Assembly: GCF_016862175.1 (NCBI RefSeq)
Contig: NZ_BOML01000013.1
Coordinates: 1-64,000, forward strand
DNA: 64,000 nt
Direction: 5' to 3'
From: Paractinoplanes durhamensis
Lineage (GTDB): Bacteria; Actinomycetota; Actinomycetes; Mycobacteriales; Micromonosporaceae
The translations under genes and the position numbers were made by a program. Shown here one piece after another: positions 17,232 through 25,238 of this stretch (position 1 is the first letter of the stretch; every line of letters begins with the position of its first letter). The notes beneath the pieces were generated by a model. That model was not told where the DNA came from. It saw only the letters and a list, made by a program, of their open reading frames with translations, and ran no database searches.

Positions 17232-19340
17232 ATGAAGATCTGGCCGGGCAACCCTTATCCGCTGGGCGCCACCTACGACGGTGGCGGTACCAATTTCGCG
17301 CTCTTCTCCGAGCTGGCCGACCGCGTCGAGTTGTGCCTGTTCGACGACGACGGGAACGAGACGCGCGTCGATCTGCCCGAGCGGGAGGCCCTCGTCTGGC
17401 ATGGTTATCTGCCGCGGATCGTGCCGGGGCAGCGGTATGGATACCGGGTGCACGGGCCGTACGATCCGTCGGCCGGGCTGCGCTGCAATCCGAACAAGTT
17501 GCTGCTCGATCCGTACGCGAAGGCGATCGACGGGCACAACGAGTGGAGCGAGGCGCTGTTCGCCTACCGGTTCGGTGATCCGCTGTCGCGCAACGACGGC
17601 GACTCGGCGCCGTTCGCCCAGAAATCCGTCGTGGTGAACCCGTTCTTCGACTGGTCCAACGACCGGCCGCTGCGCATCCCGTTCTGGGAGACGGTGATCT
17701 ACGAGACCCACGTCAAAGGCATCACCATGCGCCACCCGGGCATTCCCGACGACGTCCGCGGCACCTATTCCGGGCTCGCCCACCCGCGCATGATCGAGCA
17801 TTTCCAGAAGCTCGGCGTGACCGCCGTCGAATTGATGCCGGTGCACCAGTTCGTGCACGATTCCACGCTCGTCGACCGGGGTCTGACCAACTACTGGGGC
17901 TACAACACCATCGGATTCTTCGCGCCGCACAACGACTACGCCTCGTTCGGCGGGCACGGCGGGCAGGTGCAGGAGTTCAAGTCGATGGTGAAGGCGCTGC
18001 ACCAGGCCGGCATCGAGGTGATCCTGGACGTCGTCTACAACCACACCGCCGAAGGCAACCACCTCGGCCCGACCCTGTCGTTCCGGGGCATCGACAACCC
18101 GGCCTACTACCGCCTCGTCGACGAGGACAAGCAGTACTACTACGACACCACCGGCACCGGGAACAGCCTCAACGTGCGGCACCACGAATCGCTGCGGCTC
18201 ATCATGGATTCGCTGCGCTACTGGGTGACCGAGATGCACGTCGACGGATTCCGGTTCGACCTGGCCGCCGCGCTCGCCCGCGAATTCCATTCGGTCGACC
18301 GGCTCGCCGCGTTCTTCGACCTGGTCAACCAGGACCCGATCGTCTCCCAGGTCAAGCTCATCGCCGAGCCGTGGGACGTCGGCGACGGCGGCTACCAGGT
18401 CGGCGGATTCCCGCCGCTCTGGACCGAATGGAACGGCAAATACCGGGATTCGGTACGCGACTTCTGGCGCGGCGAACCGGCCAGCCTCGGCGAGTTCGCG
18501 TCCCGCTTCACCGGCAGTTCCGACCTGTACGAGGTGGACGGCCGGCGCCCGATCGCGTCCATCAACTTCGTCACCGCGCACGACGGGTTCACCCTGCAGG
18601 ACCTGGTGTCGTACAACGACAAGCACAACGGCGCGAACGGCGAGGACAACCGGGACGGGGAAAGCCACAACCGGTCCTGGAACTGCGGTGTCGAAGGACC
18701 GACCGAGGACGCCGAGATCGTGGCCCTGCGGGAACGGCAGAAACGCAATTTCCTGGCCACCCTGCTGCTGTCCCAGGGCGTCCCGATGATCGCGCACGGC
18801 GACGAGCTGGGCCGCACCCAGCACGGCAACAACAACGTCTACTGCCAGGACAACGAGCTGTCCTGGGTGGATTGGGAGGACGCCCGCAACCAGGACGTGC
18901 TCACCCGGTTCACCGCCCAGGTGACCAAGCTGCGCGCCGAACACCCGATCTTCCGCCGCCGCCGGTTCTTCACCGGCGACCCGGTCGGCGATTCCAAGAT
19001 TCCGGACATCGCGTGGCTGCGCCGCGACGGCGAAGCGATGACCGAGGAGGACTGGAACGCCCGCAGCGGCATGACGATGACCGTTTACCTGAACGGGCAC
19101 GGCATTCCGGAACGCGACGCGCTCGGCGAGGCCATCATCGACGAATCGTTCCTGCTGCTGTTCAATCCGCTCGGCGATCAGGTCTCGTTCACGCTGCCAC
19201 CGAAGGAATTCGGCCGGACCTGGGAGGTCGTGATCAACACCGCCGACCCGCTGCTGGCGAAGCGGCGCAGGACCGCCCGGGCCGGCACCCAGGTGGACGT
19301 CCCCGGCCACACCCTCGAGGTGCTCCGCTGCCGATACTGA
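17232..19340 (+). CDS. glgX: Glycogen debranching enzyme GlgX (GH13 isoamylase type)
   Basis: The 702-residue cytoplasmic enzyme hydrolyses alpha-1,6 branches of limit-dextrins during glycogen breakdown. It starts with the family's MKIWPGNPYPLGATYDGGG and a CBM48-like N-terminal domain, followed by the GH13 barrel: DVVYNHTAEG, then catalytic Asp343 in GFRFDLAAAL, acid/base Glu379 in IAEPWDVG and Asp451 in TAHDGFTL. Length is normal for GlgX. The ATG at 17232 was chosen because it coincides with the conserved N-terminus; in-frame GTG/ATG codons upstream would add unconserved residues. A hairpin follows. Confidence 0.95.
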   Translation: MKIWPGNPYPLGATYDGGGTNFALFSELADRVELCLFDDDGNETRVDLPEREALVWHGYLPRIVPGQRYGYRVHGPYDPSAGLRCNPNKLLLDPYAKAIDGHNEWSEALFAYRFGDPLSRNDGDSAPFAQKSVVVNPFFDWSNDRPLRIPFWETVIYETHVKGITMRHPGIPDDVRGTYSGLAHPRMIEHFQKLGVTAVELMPVHQFVHDSTLVDRGLTNYWGYNTIGFFAPHNDYASFGGHGGQVQEFKSMVKALHQAGIEVILDVVYNHTAEGNHLGPTLSFRGIDNPAYYRLVDEDKQYYYDTTGTGNSLNVRHHESLRLIMDSLRYWVTEMHVDGFRFDLAAALAREFHSVDRLAAFFDLVNQDPIVSQVKLIAEPWDVGDGGYQVGGFPPLWTEWNGKYRDSVRDFWRGEPASLGEFASRFTGSSDLYEVDGRRPIASINFVTAHDGFTLQDLVSYNDKHNGANGEDNRDGESHNRSWNCGVEGPTEDAEIVALRERQKRNFLATLLLSQGVPMIAHGDELGRTQHGNNNVYCQDNELSWVDWEDARNQDVLTRFTAQVTKLRAEHPIFRRRRFFTGDPVGDSKIPDIAWLRRDGEAMTEEDWNARSGMTMTVYLNGHGIPERDALGEAIIDESFLLLFNPLGDQVSFTLPPKEFGRTWEVVINTADPLLAKRRRTARAGTQVDVPGHTLEVLRCRY

Positions 19341-19355
19341 GCCGGCGGCGGCGCT

Positions 19356-19387
19356 GACCCCGTCCGGCTGAACGGCCGGGCCGGGTC
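19356..19387 (+). terminator. Hairpin downstream of glgX
   Basis: An imperfect inverted repeat (GACCCCGTCCGGC against GGCCGGGCCGGGTC, one mismatch and one wobble) can form a stem of about 13 bp with a loop of 5-6 nt, 15 bp after the glgX stop. Confidence 0.6.
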
Positions 19388-19463
19388 GGCAACGCGACAG
19401 GCATGGGGCTGCGCATTCCCTATCATCTATGGCGCCCAGTTGTCCACGCGGAAGGATCTGGCC

Positions 19464-19907
19464 ATGCCGGAAGGCGCGCCACCCACGACGGGTCAGCCGT
19501 CCCGGAACCGCCGCGTGGCGATTCTGGTCGCCCTGATCATCGCGATCATCATTGCGATCATCCTGCTGCTCGCGTTCTGCGGCGGCGGAGACGACGACAC
19601 CCCGACCGGCTACGGCAGCCCGTCGGCCACGACACCACCCACGGTGGCCACGACGAGCCCGACACCGACGGTGACCCCGACCGTGACTCCTACGGACACC
19701 CCGTCGACGACCAGCCCGCCGCCGTCGACCACCCCGGTCGGTGGCACCGCGAGCCCGACCACGACAGCACCGCAGGGCGGGGTCGACGCCGGTGGCGGCA
19801 GGCCGGCCGATGACGGCGGCGGCTTCGCGATCCTCGCCGGTGGCGTTCTGCTGATCGGGGCGATGGCAGCGGGCGGCTTCGCGCTGCGCCGGTCGAGGCG
19901 GACCTGA
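19464..19907 (+). CDS. Thr/Pro-rich bitopic membrane protein beside the sortase
   Basis: The 147-residue protein has an N-terminal membrane helix (about 18-38), an external linker dominated by Thr, Pro and Ser (about 45-105), a Gly/Asp stretch and a second C-terminal hydrophobic segment ending in the basic tail LRRSRRT. The tail has the layout of a sortase sorting signal (hydrophobic segment plus Arg), but no LPxTG or LAxTG motif precedes it; the residues there are GGGRPADDGGG. The ATG at 19464 is preceded by GAAGGA at 7 bp. The stop is 2 bp before the sortase start, so the two genes form a unit. It may be the sortase substrate or a partner. Confidence 0.7.
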   Translation: MPEGAPPTTGQPSRNRRVAILVALIIAIIIAIILLLAFCGGGDDDTPTGYGSPSATTPPTVATTSPTPTVTPTVTPTDTPSTTSPPPSTTPVGGTASPTTTAPQGGVDAGGGRPADDGGGFAILAGGVLLIGAMAAGGFALRRSRRT

Positions 19908-19909
19908 CC

Positions 19910-20542
19910 TTGGAGGTCGCCCGCCCGCGGCTTGCCGCGCTGGCCATGGTTCTCGCCCTGACCGGCGCCCCGCTGGTCGCCGGCGGGCTCCGGGCCCGGG
20001 CGGCCGCGACACCATGGCAGCCGCCGCCGGCCCCGGTGGCCGCCGCGGTGCCGTTCGCCGAGCCACGGCGCGAGCCGGCGCCCGACGCCGGCATGCCGTC
20101 CTCGGTCCCCGTGCACCTCGACATCCCGGCGATCGAGGTGCACACCGGGCTGGTCCGGCTCGGCCTCAACCGCGACGGCACGGTCGAGGTGCCGCCGCTG
20201 GACGGCGACGCCCCGGCCGGCTGGTACGAACATTCGGTGACGCCGGGCGAGATCGGCGCCGCCGTCCTGATCGGCCACGTCGACACCGCGAGCGACGGCC
20301 CGGCGGTGTTCTACCGGCTGGGCGCCCTGAAGCCCGGCGACAGCATCACGGTCCGCCGCGCCGACGGCACGACCGCGACGTTCCACGTCGTCACCGTCGG
20401 CCTCTACCCGAAGTCCGATTTCCCCACCGACTTGGTGTACGGCCCGGTGCCGTACCCGGGCCTGCGCCTGGTCACCTGCGGCGGATCGTTCGACCGCAGC
20501 CGGGCCACCTACCGCTCCAACGTCGTGGTCACCGCCCGCTGA
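19910..20542 (+). CDS. Class F sortase
   Basis: This 210-residue membrane-anchored transpeptidase has an N-terminal hydrophobic segment (about 8-30), a Pro-rich spacer and the sortase barrel (about 65-210). The catalytic triad is visible: His123 in IGHVDT, Cys190 in LVTCGGSF and Arg202 in TYRSNVVV. The order and spacing fit the actinobacterial class F (formerly E/F) sortases that anchor or process surface proteins. The start is probably TTG at 19910; an ATG at 19946 would shorten the signal. It is translationally close to the upstream Thr/Pro-rich gene. Confidence 0.88.
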   Translation: MEVARPRLAALAMVLALTGAPLVAGGLRARAAATPWQPPPAPVAAAVPFAEPRREPAPDAGMPSSVPVHLDIPAIEVHTGLVRLGLNRDGTVEVPPLDGDAPAGWYEHSVTPGEIGAAVLIGHVDTASDGPAVFYRLGALKPGDSITVRRADGTTATFHVVTVGLYPKSDFPTDLVYGPVPYPGLRLVTCGGSFDRSRATYRSNVVVTAR

Positions 20543-20658
20543 TCAGCGGCCGACCTGCCGGTCGGCGGCCGTGCGAGCATGGGCCGGTGCGACTGATCGG
20601 GGCCGGGTGTGGGCGTACCGGATGAGCCGTTTCCGCATTTGAATCAGAGGTGAGCGCG

Positions 20659-21867
20659 GTGTCGGGGGACGTGGTGGGCCAGGCTTTCGCCTGGATCGAG
20701 TCGGTGGCGGTCGCCGCCGACGGCGGGCTGAGCTGGGCGGAGGACGGAAAACCCTCCGACGACCTTTACGTGGGTACGGCGAGTGTCCTGCTCGGCTGCA
20801 CCGAAGCCCTGTCCGCCGGAGCGTGCGGCGCGGTCACCCGGGTGGCCGCCGGTGCGCGCGACCGCCTCCTGCACATCGCGAGCAACGGCGCCGAGATCGA
20901 GGACGGGCTGTTCGAGGGGTGGCCGGGAGTCGCGGTCGCGCTGCGGGCCTGGGCGGATGTCACCGGGGACGAGGCCGCCGGCAAGGCCGCGGCCACCGTG
21001 ACGGCGGCCGTCGCCGAGCGGATGCGGCGTCGCGACGACGACCCGGCGCGCTGCACCGATGTCATTTCCGGCGACGCCGGTGTCCTCCTCGCGCTGGTGG
21101 ACGACTGTGCCGACCCGGCCGTGGCCGAGGCGGCCGTGAAGCTCGCCGATGGCCTGGCCGGGCTGGCCCTTGAGCGCCCGGACGGGCTGCACTGGCAGAT
21201 GATGATGACGCCGGAGTACGAGCACCTCCTGCCGGGCTTCTCGCACGGCACGGCCGGAGTGGCGTACGCCCTGGCCAGGGTGGGTGAGACGCTCGGCCGG
21301 ACCGATCTGATCGACGTTGCCGTCCGCGCGGCGGACGGGCTGCTCGCCCTCGGGCACCAGCCGGGCGGCGGGTGGGCGGTGCCGCTGCTGATCCCGCCGA
21401 AGCCGGACCGGCCGACCGTCAACTTCGGCTGGTGTCACGGGCCGACCGGCACGCTGCGACTGTTCGCCCTGCTCGACACGCTGGTGCCGGATCCGCGCTG
21501 GGGACGCGGCATCGAGGCCTGCCTGCAAGGGCTGCGGGACAGCCGCATCCCGGAACGCCTGTACCCGGGCTATTGGGACAACGTCGCCCGCTGCTGCGGC
21601 ACCGCCGGCGTCGGCCAGGTGCTGCTCAACCGGCACCACGCCACCGGCGACCCTTCACTGCTGGCCTGGTCGCAGCGGCTGGCCGACGACGTGATCGCCC
21701 GCCGGCTGACCACCCCGGCCGGGGTGACCTGGTCGAACGTCGAGCACACCGCCACCCCGCCCGACCTGCCGCCGGAGCCGGGATTCATGCAGGGCAGCGC
21801 GGGCGTCGCCGGCTGGCTGGCCCGCCTCGACACCCCCGGCAGCGGCCCAGTGCTGCCCTGGCTGTGA
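20659..21867 (+). CDS. LanC-like lanthionine cyclase with CCG zinc motif
   Basis: This protein of about 402 residues shows the LanC alpha/alpha-barrel repeats, with internal blocks FEGWPGVAVAL, SGDAGVLLAL, SHGTAGVAYAL, WCHGPTGTLRL, CCGTAGVGQVL and MQGSAGVAGWL. In characterised cyclases zinc is held by a Cys in the W-C-x-G block and by Cys-His in C-H-G. Here the ligands would be Cys259, Cys312 and Cys313 (CCG instead of CHG), a three-cysteine pattern known from ProcM-like lanthipeptide synthetases. It is a stand-alone domain; no dehydratase (LanB/LanM/LanKL) or precursor peptide is seen nearby. GTG at 20659 is preferred because AGAGGTGA lies 5 bp upstream; GTG at 20650 is the alternative. A thiol-adding role on another substrate is possible. 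Confidence 0.85.
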   Translation: MSGDVVGQAFAWIESVAVAADGGLSWAEDGKPSDDLYVGTASVLLGCTEALSAGACGAVTRVAAGARDRLLHIASNGAEIEDGLFEGWPGVAVALRAWADVTGDEAAGKAAATVTAAVAERMRRRDDDPARCTDVISGDAGVLLALVDDCADPAVAEAAVKLADGLAGLALERPDGLHWQMMMTPEYEHLLPGFSHGTAGVAYALARVGETLGRTDLIDVAVRAADGLLALGHQPGGGWAVPLLIPPKPDRPTVNFGWCHGPTGTLRLFALLDTLVPDPRWGRGIEACLQGLRDSRIPERLYPGYWDNVARCCGTAGVGQVLLNRHHATGDPSLLAWSQRLADDVIARRLTTPAGVTWSNVEHTATPPDLPPEPGFMQGSAGVAGWLARLDTPGSGPVLPWL

Positions 21868-21879
21868 ACCACAGCCTGG
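21857..21879 (+). terminator. Hairpin over the LanC stop codon
   Basis: GGCTGTG-AAC-CACAGCC (21860-21876), extended by two further pairs outside a T/T mismatch, overlaps the TGA of the LanC-like gene. There is no T tract. It may be a weak terminator or an RNA-end protector and would separate the LanC gene from the next operon. Confidence 0.5.
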
Positions 21880-21894
21880 AGAGCTAACTAACAG

Positions 21895-21909
21895 GCTGCA
21901 TGATGCAGC
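21895..21909. promoter_or_regulatory. 15-bp palindrome upstream of the efflux operon (operator candidate)
   Basis: GCTGCAT-G-ATGCAGC is a perfect 7+1+7 palindrome lying 20 bp before the start codon of the MFS exporter, where a repressor would block transcription. No regulator gene is directly adjacent, so the cognate protein is unknown. Confidence 0.55.
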
Positions 21910-21928
21910 ATTCGGGTAGAACTGAGGG

Positions 21929-23341
21929 ATGCGCCGCCCCTACCTGGTTCTTGCCATCTGCTGCATGAGCCTGTTCATCGTCGGGCTCGACGCCACGATC
22001 ATGAACATCGCCCTGCCGGCGCTGCGGGCGGATCTCGGCGCGAGCATCTCCGGGCTGCAGTGGACCATCGATGCGTACACCCTGGTCCTGGCCAGCCTCC
22101 TGGTTCTGTCCGGGTCGACCGCCGACCGGATCGGGCGGCGGCGGATCTTTCAGACCGGGCTGGTGCTGTTCAGCGCCGGGTCGCTGCTCTGCAGCGTGGC
22201 GCCCAGCCTGGGCTGGCTGATCGCGTTCCGGGCGGTGCAGGCGATCGGCGGGTCGATGCTCAACCCGGTCGCCATGTCGATCATCACGAACACGTTCACC
22301 GAACCGCGCGAGCGGGCCCGGGCGATCGGCGTCTGGGGTGGCGTGGTCGGCTTCAGCATGGCGGTCGGGCCGCTGCTCGGCGGGCTGCTCGTCGACACGC
22401 TCGGCTGGCGGGCGATCTTCTGGGTCAACGTGCCGGTCGGCATCGCCGCGTTCCTGCTGGCCGCGAAGTTCATCCCGGAGTCGCGGGCGCCGCACCCACG
22501 CCGTCTCGACCCGGCCGGCCAGGTCTTCGTCTTCCTGGCGCTCGCCGGAGTCACGTACGGCATCATCGAGGGACCGACCGCCGGCTGGGGCTCGCCGCGG
22601 ATCCTCGGGTGTTTCCTGGTCGGCGCGGCGGCCGTGGCCGCTCTGTTGATCTACGAGCCGCGCCAGGCGGAACCCCTGCTGGAGCTGCGGTTCTTCCGCA
22701 GCGTGCCGTTCAGCGGCGCCACCCTGATCGCGGTGTCGGCATTCGCCTCGCTCGCCGGTTTCCTCTTCCTCAATTCGATTTACTTGCAGGACGTACGGGG
22801 TCTGACCCCGTTGCACGCCGGGCTGTGGACGCTGCCGATGGCCGCCACCACCGCGATCTTCGCGCCGATCTCCGGCCGGCTGGTCGCGGCGCGCGGCACC
22901 AGATTGCCGCTCACCCTGGCCGGGATCGGGTTCATCGCCGGGATGCTGCCGATGACCCGGCTCGCCGCGGACACCCCGGTCTGGCAGCTGATGGTCTGTT
23001 ATGTGCTGTTCGGGTTCGGATTCTCGATGGTCAACTCGCCGATCACCAACACCGCGGTGTCCGGCATGCCGCGCGAGCAGGCCGGGGTGGCGGCCGCGAT
23101 CGCGTCGACCAGCCGGCAGGTCGGCGGGGCGCTCGGCGTCGCGGTGATCGGCGCGGCGGTCGCCACCGGGACCGGCGCCGGGTTCGCGCAGGCGAGCCAC
23201 GCCGGCTGGTGGATCATCTCCGGTCTCGGGGTCGCGGTGCTGGTCCTGGGCCTGGTGACGACCGGGCGGTGGGCGCGCTCGACGATCGAGCGCGCGGCGG
23301 TGCCGGCCGAGCCGCCGGTGGCGGCCAAAATAGCCGGGTGA
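21929..23341 (+). CDS. DHA2 (EmrB/QacA-type) 14-TM MFS efflux pump
   Basis: The 470-residue protein is a proton-driven drug or metabolite exporter. Visible hallmarks are LFIVGLDATIMNIALPAL in helix 1 (motif D1), STADRIGRRRIFQ between helices 2 and 3 (motif A), GGSMLNPVAMSII, and GVVGFSMAVGPLLGGLLVD (motif C of antiporters). Fourteen hydrophobic segments fit DHA2. It heads a three-gene set: its stop overlaps the GTG of the hydrolase gene. The ATG at 21929 is preceded only by GAGGG, very close. Confidence 0.93.
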   Translation: MRRPYLVLAICCMSLFIVGLDATIMNIALPALRADLGASISGLQWTIDAYTLVLASLLVLSGSTADRIGRRRIFQTGLVLFSAGSLLCSVAPSLGWLIAFRAVQAIGGSMLNPVAMSIITNTFTEPRERARAIGVWGGVVGFSMAVGPLLGGLLVDTLGWRAIFWVNVPVGIAAFLLAAKFIPESRAPHPRRLDPAGQVFVFLALAGVTYGIIEGPTAGWGSPRILGCFLVGAAAVAALLIYEPRQAEPLLELRFFRSVPFSGATLIAVSAFASLAGFLFLNSIYLQDVRGLTPLHAGLWTLPMAATTAIFAPISGRLVAARGTRLPLTLAGIGFIAGMLPMTRLAADTPVWQLMVCYVLFGFGFSMVNSPITNTAVSGMPREQAGVAAAIASTSRQVGGALGVAVIGAAVATGTGAGFAQASHAGWWIISGLGVAVLVLGLVTTGRWARSTIERAAVPAEPPVAAKIAG

Positions 23342-24429
23342 CGATCAGGCGGGTTCTGGCCGCGGCGGCGGCCGCGGTGCTTCTTCTGGCCGGGGCGTAC
23401 GCCGGTTTCCTCGGCCACCGTGCCCGGCACACCGTGTCGCTGGCGCCGGACGGGACGTTCCGGGTCGGCCGGGCCGTGCACGAGCTCGCCGACCGGTCCC
23501 GCACCGACGAGCTGGCGCCGGTCGGCGGCAACCCGCGGGTCCTGTCGATCATGCTGTGGTACCCGGCCGCGGCCACCGGCGGAACCCCGTCCGCGTACGC
23601 GCCGGGCGCCTGGTCGGGGCTGCACCGATTCGGCTGGGCGCAGACCGGTTTCGACCGGATCGACACCGGGACGTACGACGAGGCGCCGCTCGCCGCCGGC
23701 ACGTTCCCGATCGTCGTGCTGATGCCGGGGCTCGGCTTCTCGGCCCCGCAGTACGCGGCCCTCGCGGCCCGGATCGCCGGCCGGGGTTACCTGGTGGCCG
23801 GGGTGACCCCCACCTACAGCGCGAACCTCACCGTGCTCGGCGGCAAGCCGGTCCGGGCGTCCGCGGCGGGCAATCCGAGCGATTTGTCCGGGCCGCGGGG
23901 CGACCGGCTCGCTACGGTCTGGGCGGCCGACGCCCGATTCGCGGCCGGGCGGGTCGCGGTGCTGCTCGGCGCGCACGCCGACGCCGCCCGGGTCGTCTAC
24001 CTGGGCCATTCGTTCGGCGGGGCGGCCGCCCTCGAGGCGTGCCGCACCGACGACCACTGCCGCGGCGCCGCCGACCTGGACGGCACCCCGTACGGGCAGG
24101 TGGTCACCGACGGCCTGGACAAGCCGCGGCTGCTGCTCAGCTCCGGTGTGGACGGTGCCGCGGGCGACGCCTCGGCCCGGGCGATCTTCGGCGGCGGCAA
24201 CGATTCCTGGGCCTTCACGCTGCCCGCCGCCCGGCACTTCGACTTCAGCGACTACGGGTCGTATTGGCTGGCCGCGCCGGTGCGGATGCTGCTTCCGGTC
24301 GGCGATCCGGGCACCTTGCCGATCACCGTCGACTACCTGGCCGGCTTCCTCGCCGCGGTCACCACCGGCACCACCTGGCGGGCACCCGCCGAGCCGGGGG
24401 TGCGCGAAGCTGACATGCTTGTTCGATGA
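23338..24429 (+). CDS. Exported alpha/beta hydrolase (PAF acetylhydrolase-like)
   Basis: This 363-residue protein with an N-terminal hydrophobic anchor (about 5-25) is an alpha/beta-hydrolase of the platelet-activating-factor acetylhydrolase / dienelactone hydrolase-like group. The oxyanion region is VVLMPGLGFSAPQYAAL, the nucleophile is Ser in LGHSFGGAAAL, and HFDFSDYG near the end supplies the catalytic His. Its GTG start overlaps the MFS stop (GTGA) and its own stop overlaps the ATG of the methyltransferase (ATGA), so the three products are probably made in step. The substrate is unknown, perhaps an ester-type metabolite handled by the pump. Confidence 0.85.
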   Translation: MTIRRVLAAAAAAVLLLAGAYAGFLGHRARHTVSLAPDGTFRVGRAVHELADRSRTDELAPVGGNPRVLSIMLWYPAAATGGTPSAYAPGAWSGLHRFGWAQTGFDRIDTGTYDEAPLAAGTFPIVVLMPGLGFSAPQYAALAARIAGRGYLVAGVTPTYSANLTVLGGKPVRASAAGNPSDLSGPRGDRLATVWAADARFAAGRVAVLLGAHADAARVVYLGHSFGGAAALEACRTDDHCRGAADLDGTPYGQVVTDGLDKPRLLLSSGVDGAAGDASARAIFGGGNDSWAFTLPAARHFDFSDYGSYWLAAPVRMLLPVGDPGTLPITVDYLAGFLAAVTTGTTWRAPAEPGVREADMLVR

Positions 24430-25208
24430 CGGACCTCTCTCCGATAGTTCAAGTCTTCGACGAAGCCGCCGAGGCCTACGACAACGTCGGTGTGGAGTTC
24501 TTCCGCCCGATCGCCGCCGAGCTGGTGCGGGCCGTCGCGCCCCAGCCGGGCGAGCACGTCCTCGACGCGGGCTGCGGCACCGGCGCGGTCCTCGCCCCGG
24601 TGGCCGAGGCGGTCGGCCCGAGCGGGTATGTGACCGGCATCGATCTCGCGCCCGGCATGGTGGCGCGCAGCCGGGCCACCACCACCGGCCTCGACCAGGT
24701 CGTCGTGGAGCTGGGCGACGCGCAGGACCCGGCGTACCCGGCCGGCTCGTTCGACCTGATCACGTCGGGCCTGGTGCTGTTCTTCCTGCCCGACCCGCCG
24801 GCCGCGCTCACCGCGTACCGCAAGCTTCTGAAGCCGCAAGGCCGGCTGGGCTTCAGCTGTTTCGCCCAGCAGGACCCGCGCTATGCCCAGGCTCTGAAAA
24901 TCATGGCCCGCTTCGCGGACGCACCGCCGGAGCGCAGGTATCACCCGATGTTCGACTCGGCGGAGAGCCTGCGCGAGGCGGTGCTCGCGGCCGGTTACGC
25001 GGCGGTGGAGGTGCGCGAGGCCGAGGTCGGCAGCGCGTTCAACGACGCCGCCCATCTGTACGAGTGGATCGGCTCGCACGCCGGCCGCCAGCTGGTGGAT
25101 CTGATCCCGGTCGAGCGGCGTTCCCTCGCCATCTCGGCGCTCGCCGCCGAGCTGACCCATCCGCTCGACTTCACCACCAAGGTGCGGCTGGTCATCGCCC
25201 GTTGCTGA
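24426..25208 (+). CDS. Class I SAM-dependent methyltransferase (UbiE-like)
   Basis: The 260-residue protein has the Rossmann motif I VLDAGCGTGAVL, an acidic end of strand 2 (VTGIDLAPGMV), ELGDAQD, and the post-motif FDLITSGLVLFFLPDP with LLKPQGRLGFS, typical of small-molecule methyltransferases. It ends a translationally coupled operon after the exporter and the hydrolase, so it probably modifies the same small molecule. A bidirectional hairpin starts at its stop codon. Confidence 0.9.
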   Translation: MTDLSPIVQVFDEAAEAYDNVGVEFFRPIAAELVRAVAPQPGEHVLDAGCGTGAVLAPVAEAVGPSGYVTGIDLAPGMVARSRATTTGLDQVVVELGDAQDPAYPAGSFDLITSGLVLFFLPDPPAALTAYRKLLKPQGRLGFSCFAQQDPRYAQALKIMARFADAPPERRYHPMFDSAESLREAVLAAGYAAVEVREAEVGSAFNDAAHLYEWIGSHAGRQLVDLIPVERRSLAISALAAELTHPLDFTTKVRLVIARC

Positions 25209-25231
25209 TCCTGGCGTCCGCCAGGATCAGC
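25204..25231. terminator. Bidirectional terminator, methyltransferase / CocE-type hydrolase
   Basis: A perfect 12-bp inverted repeat (GCTGATCCTGGC, loop GTCC, GCCAGGATCAGC) overlaps the methyltransferase stop and sits between two convergent genes. Confidence 0.8.
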
Positions 25232-25238
25232 CCCGAGG

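Noticed and set aside
16944..20066. Minus-strand frame of about 1040 codons opposite glgX and the sortase unit
   Set aside because: It is antisense to glgX with all catalytic motifs intact; the composition is typical of a mirror frame.
20543..20658. Possible lanthipeptide precursor gene upstream of the LanC-like gene
   Set aside because: I read the short frames between the sortase and LanC genes; the ATG-started ones end after a few codons and no Ser/Thr/Cys-rich core peptide appears.
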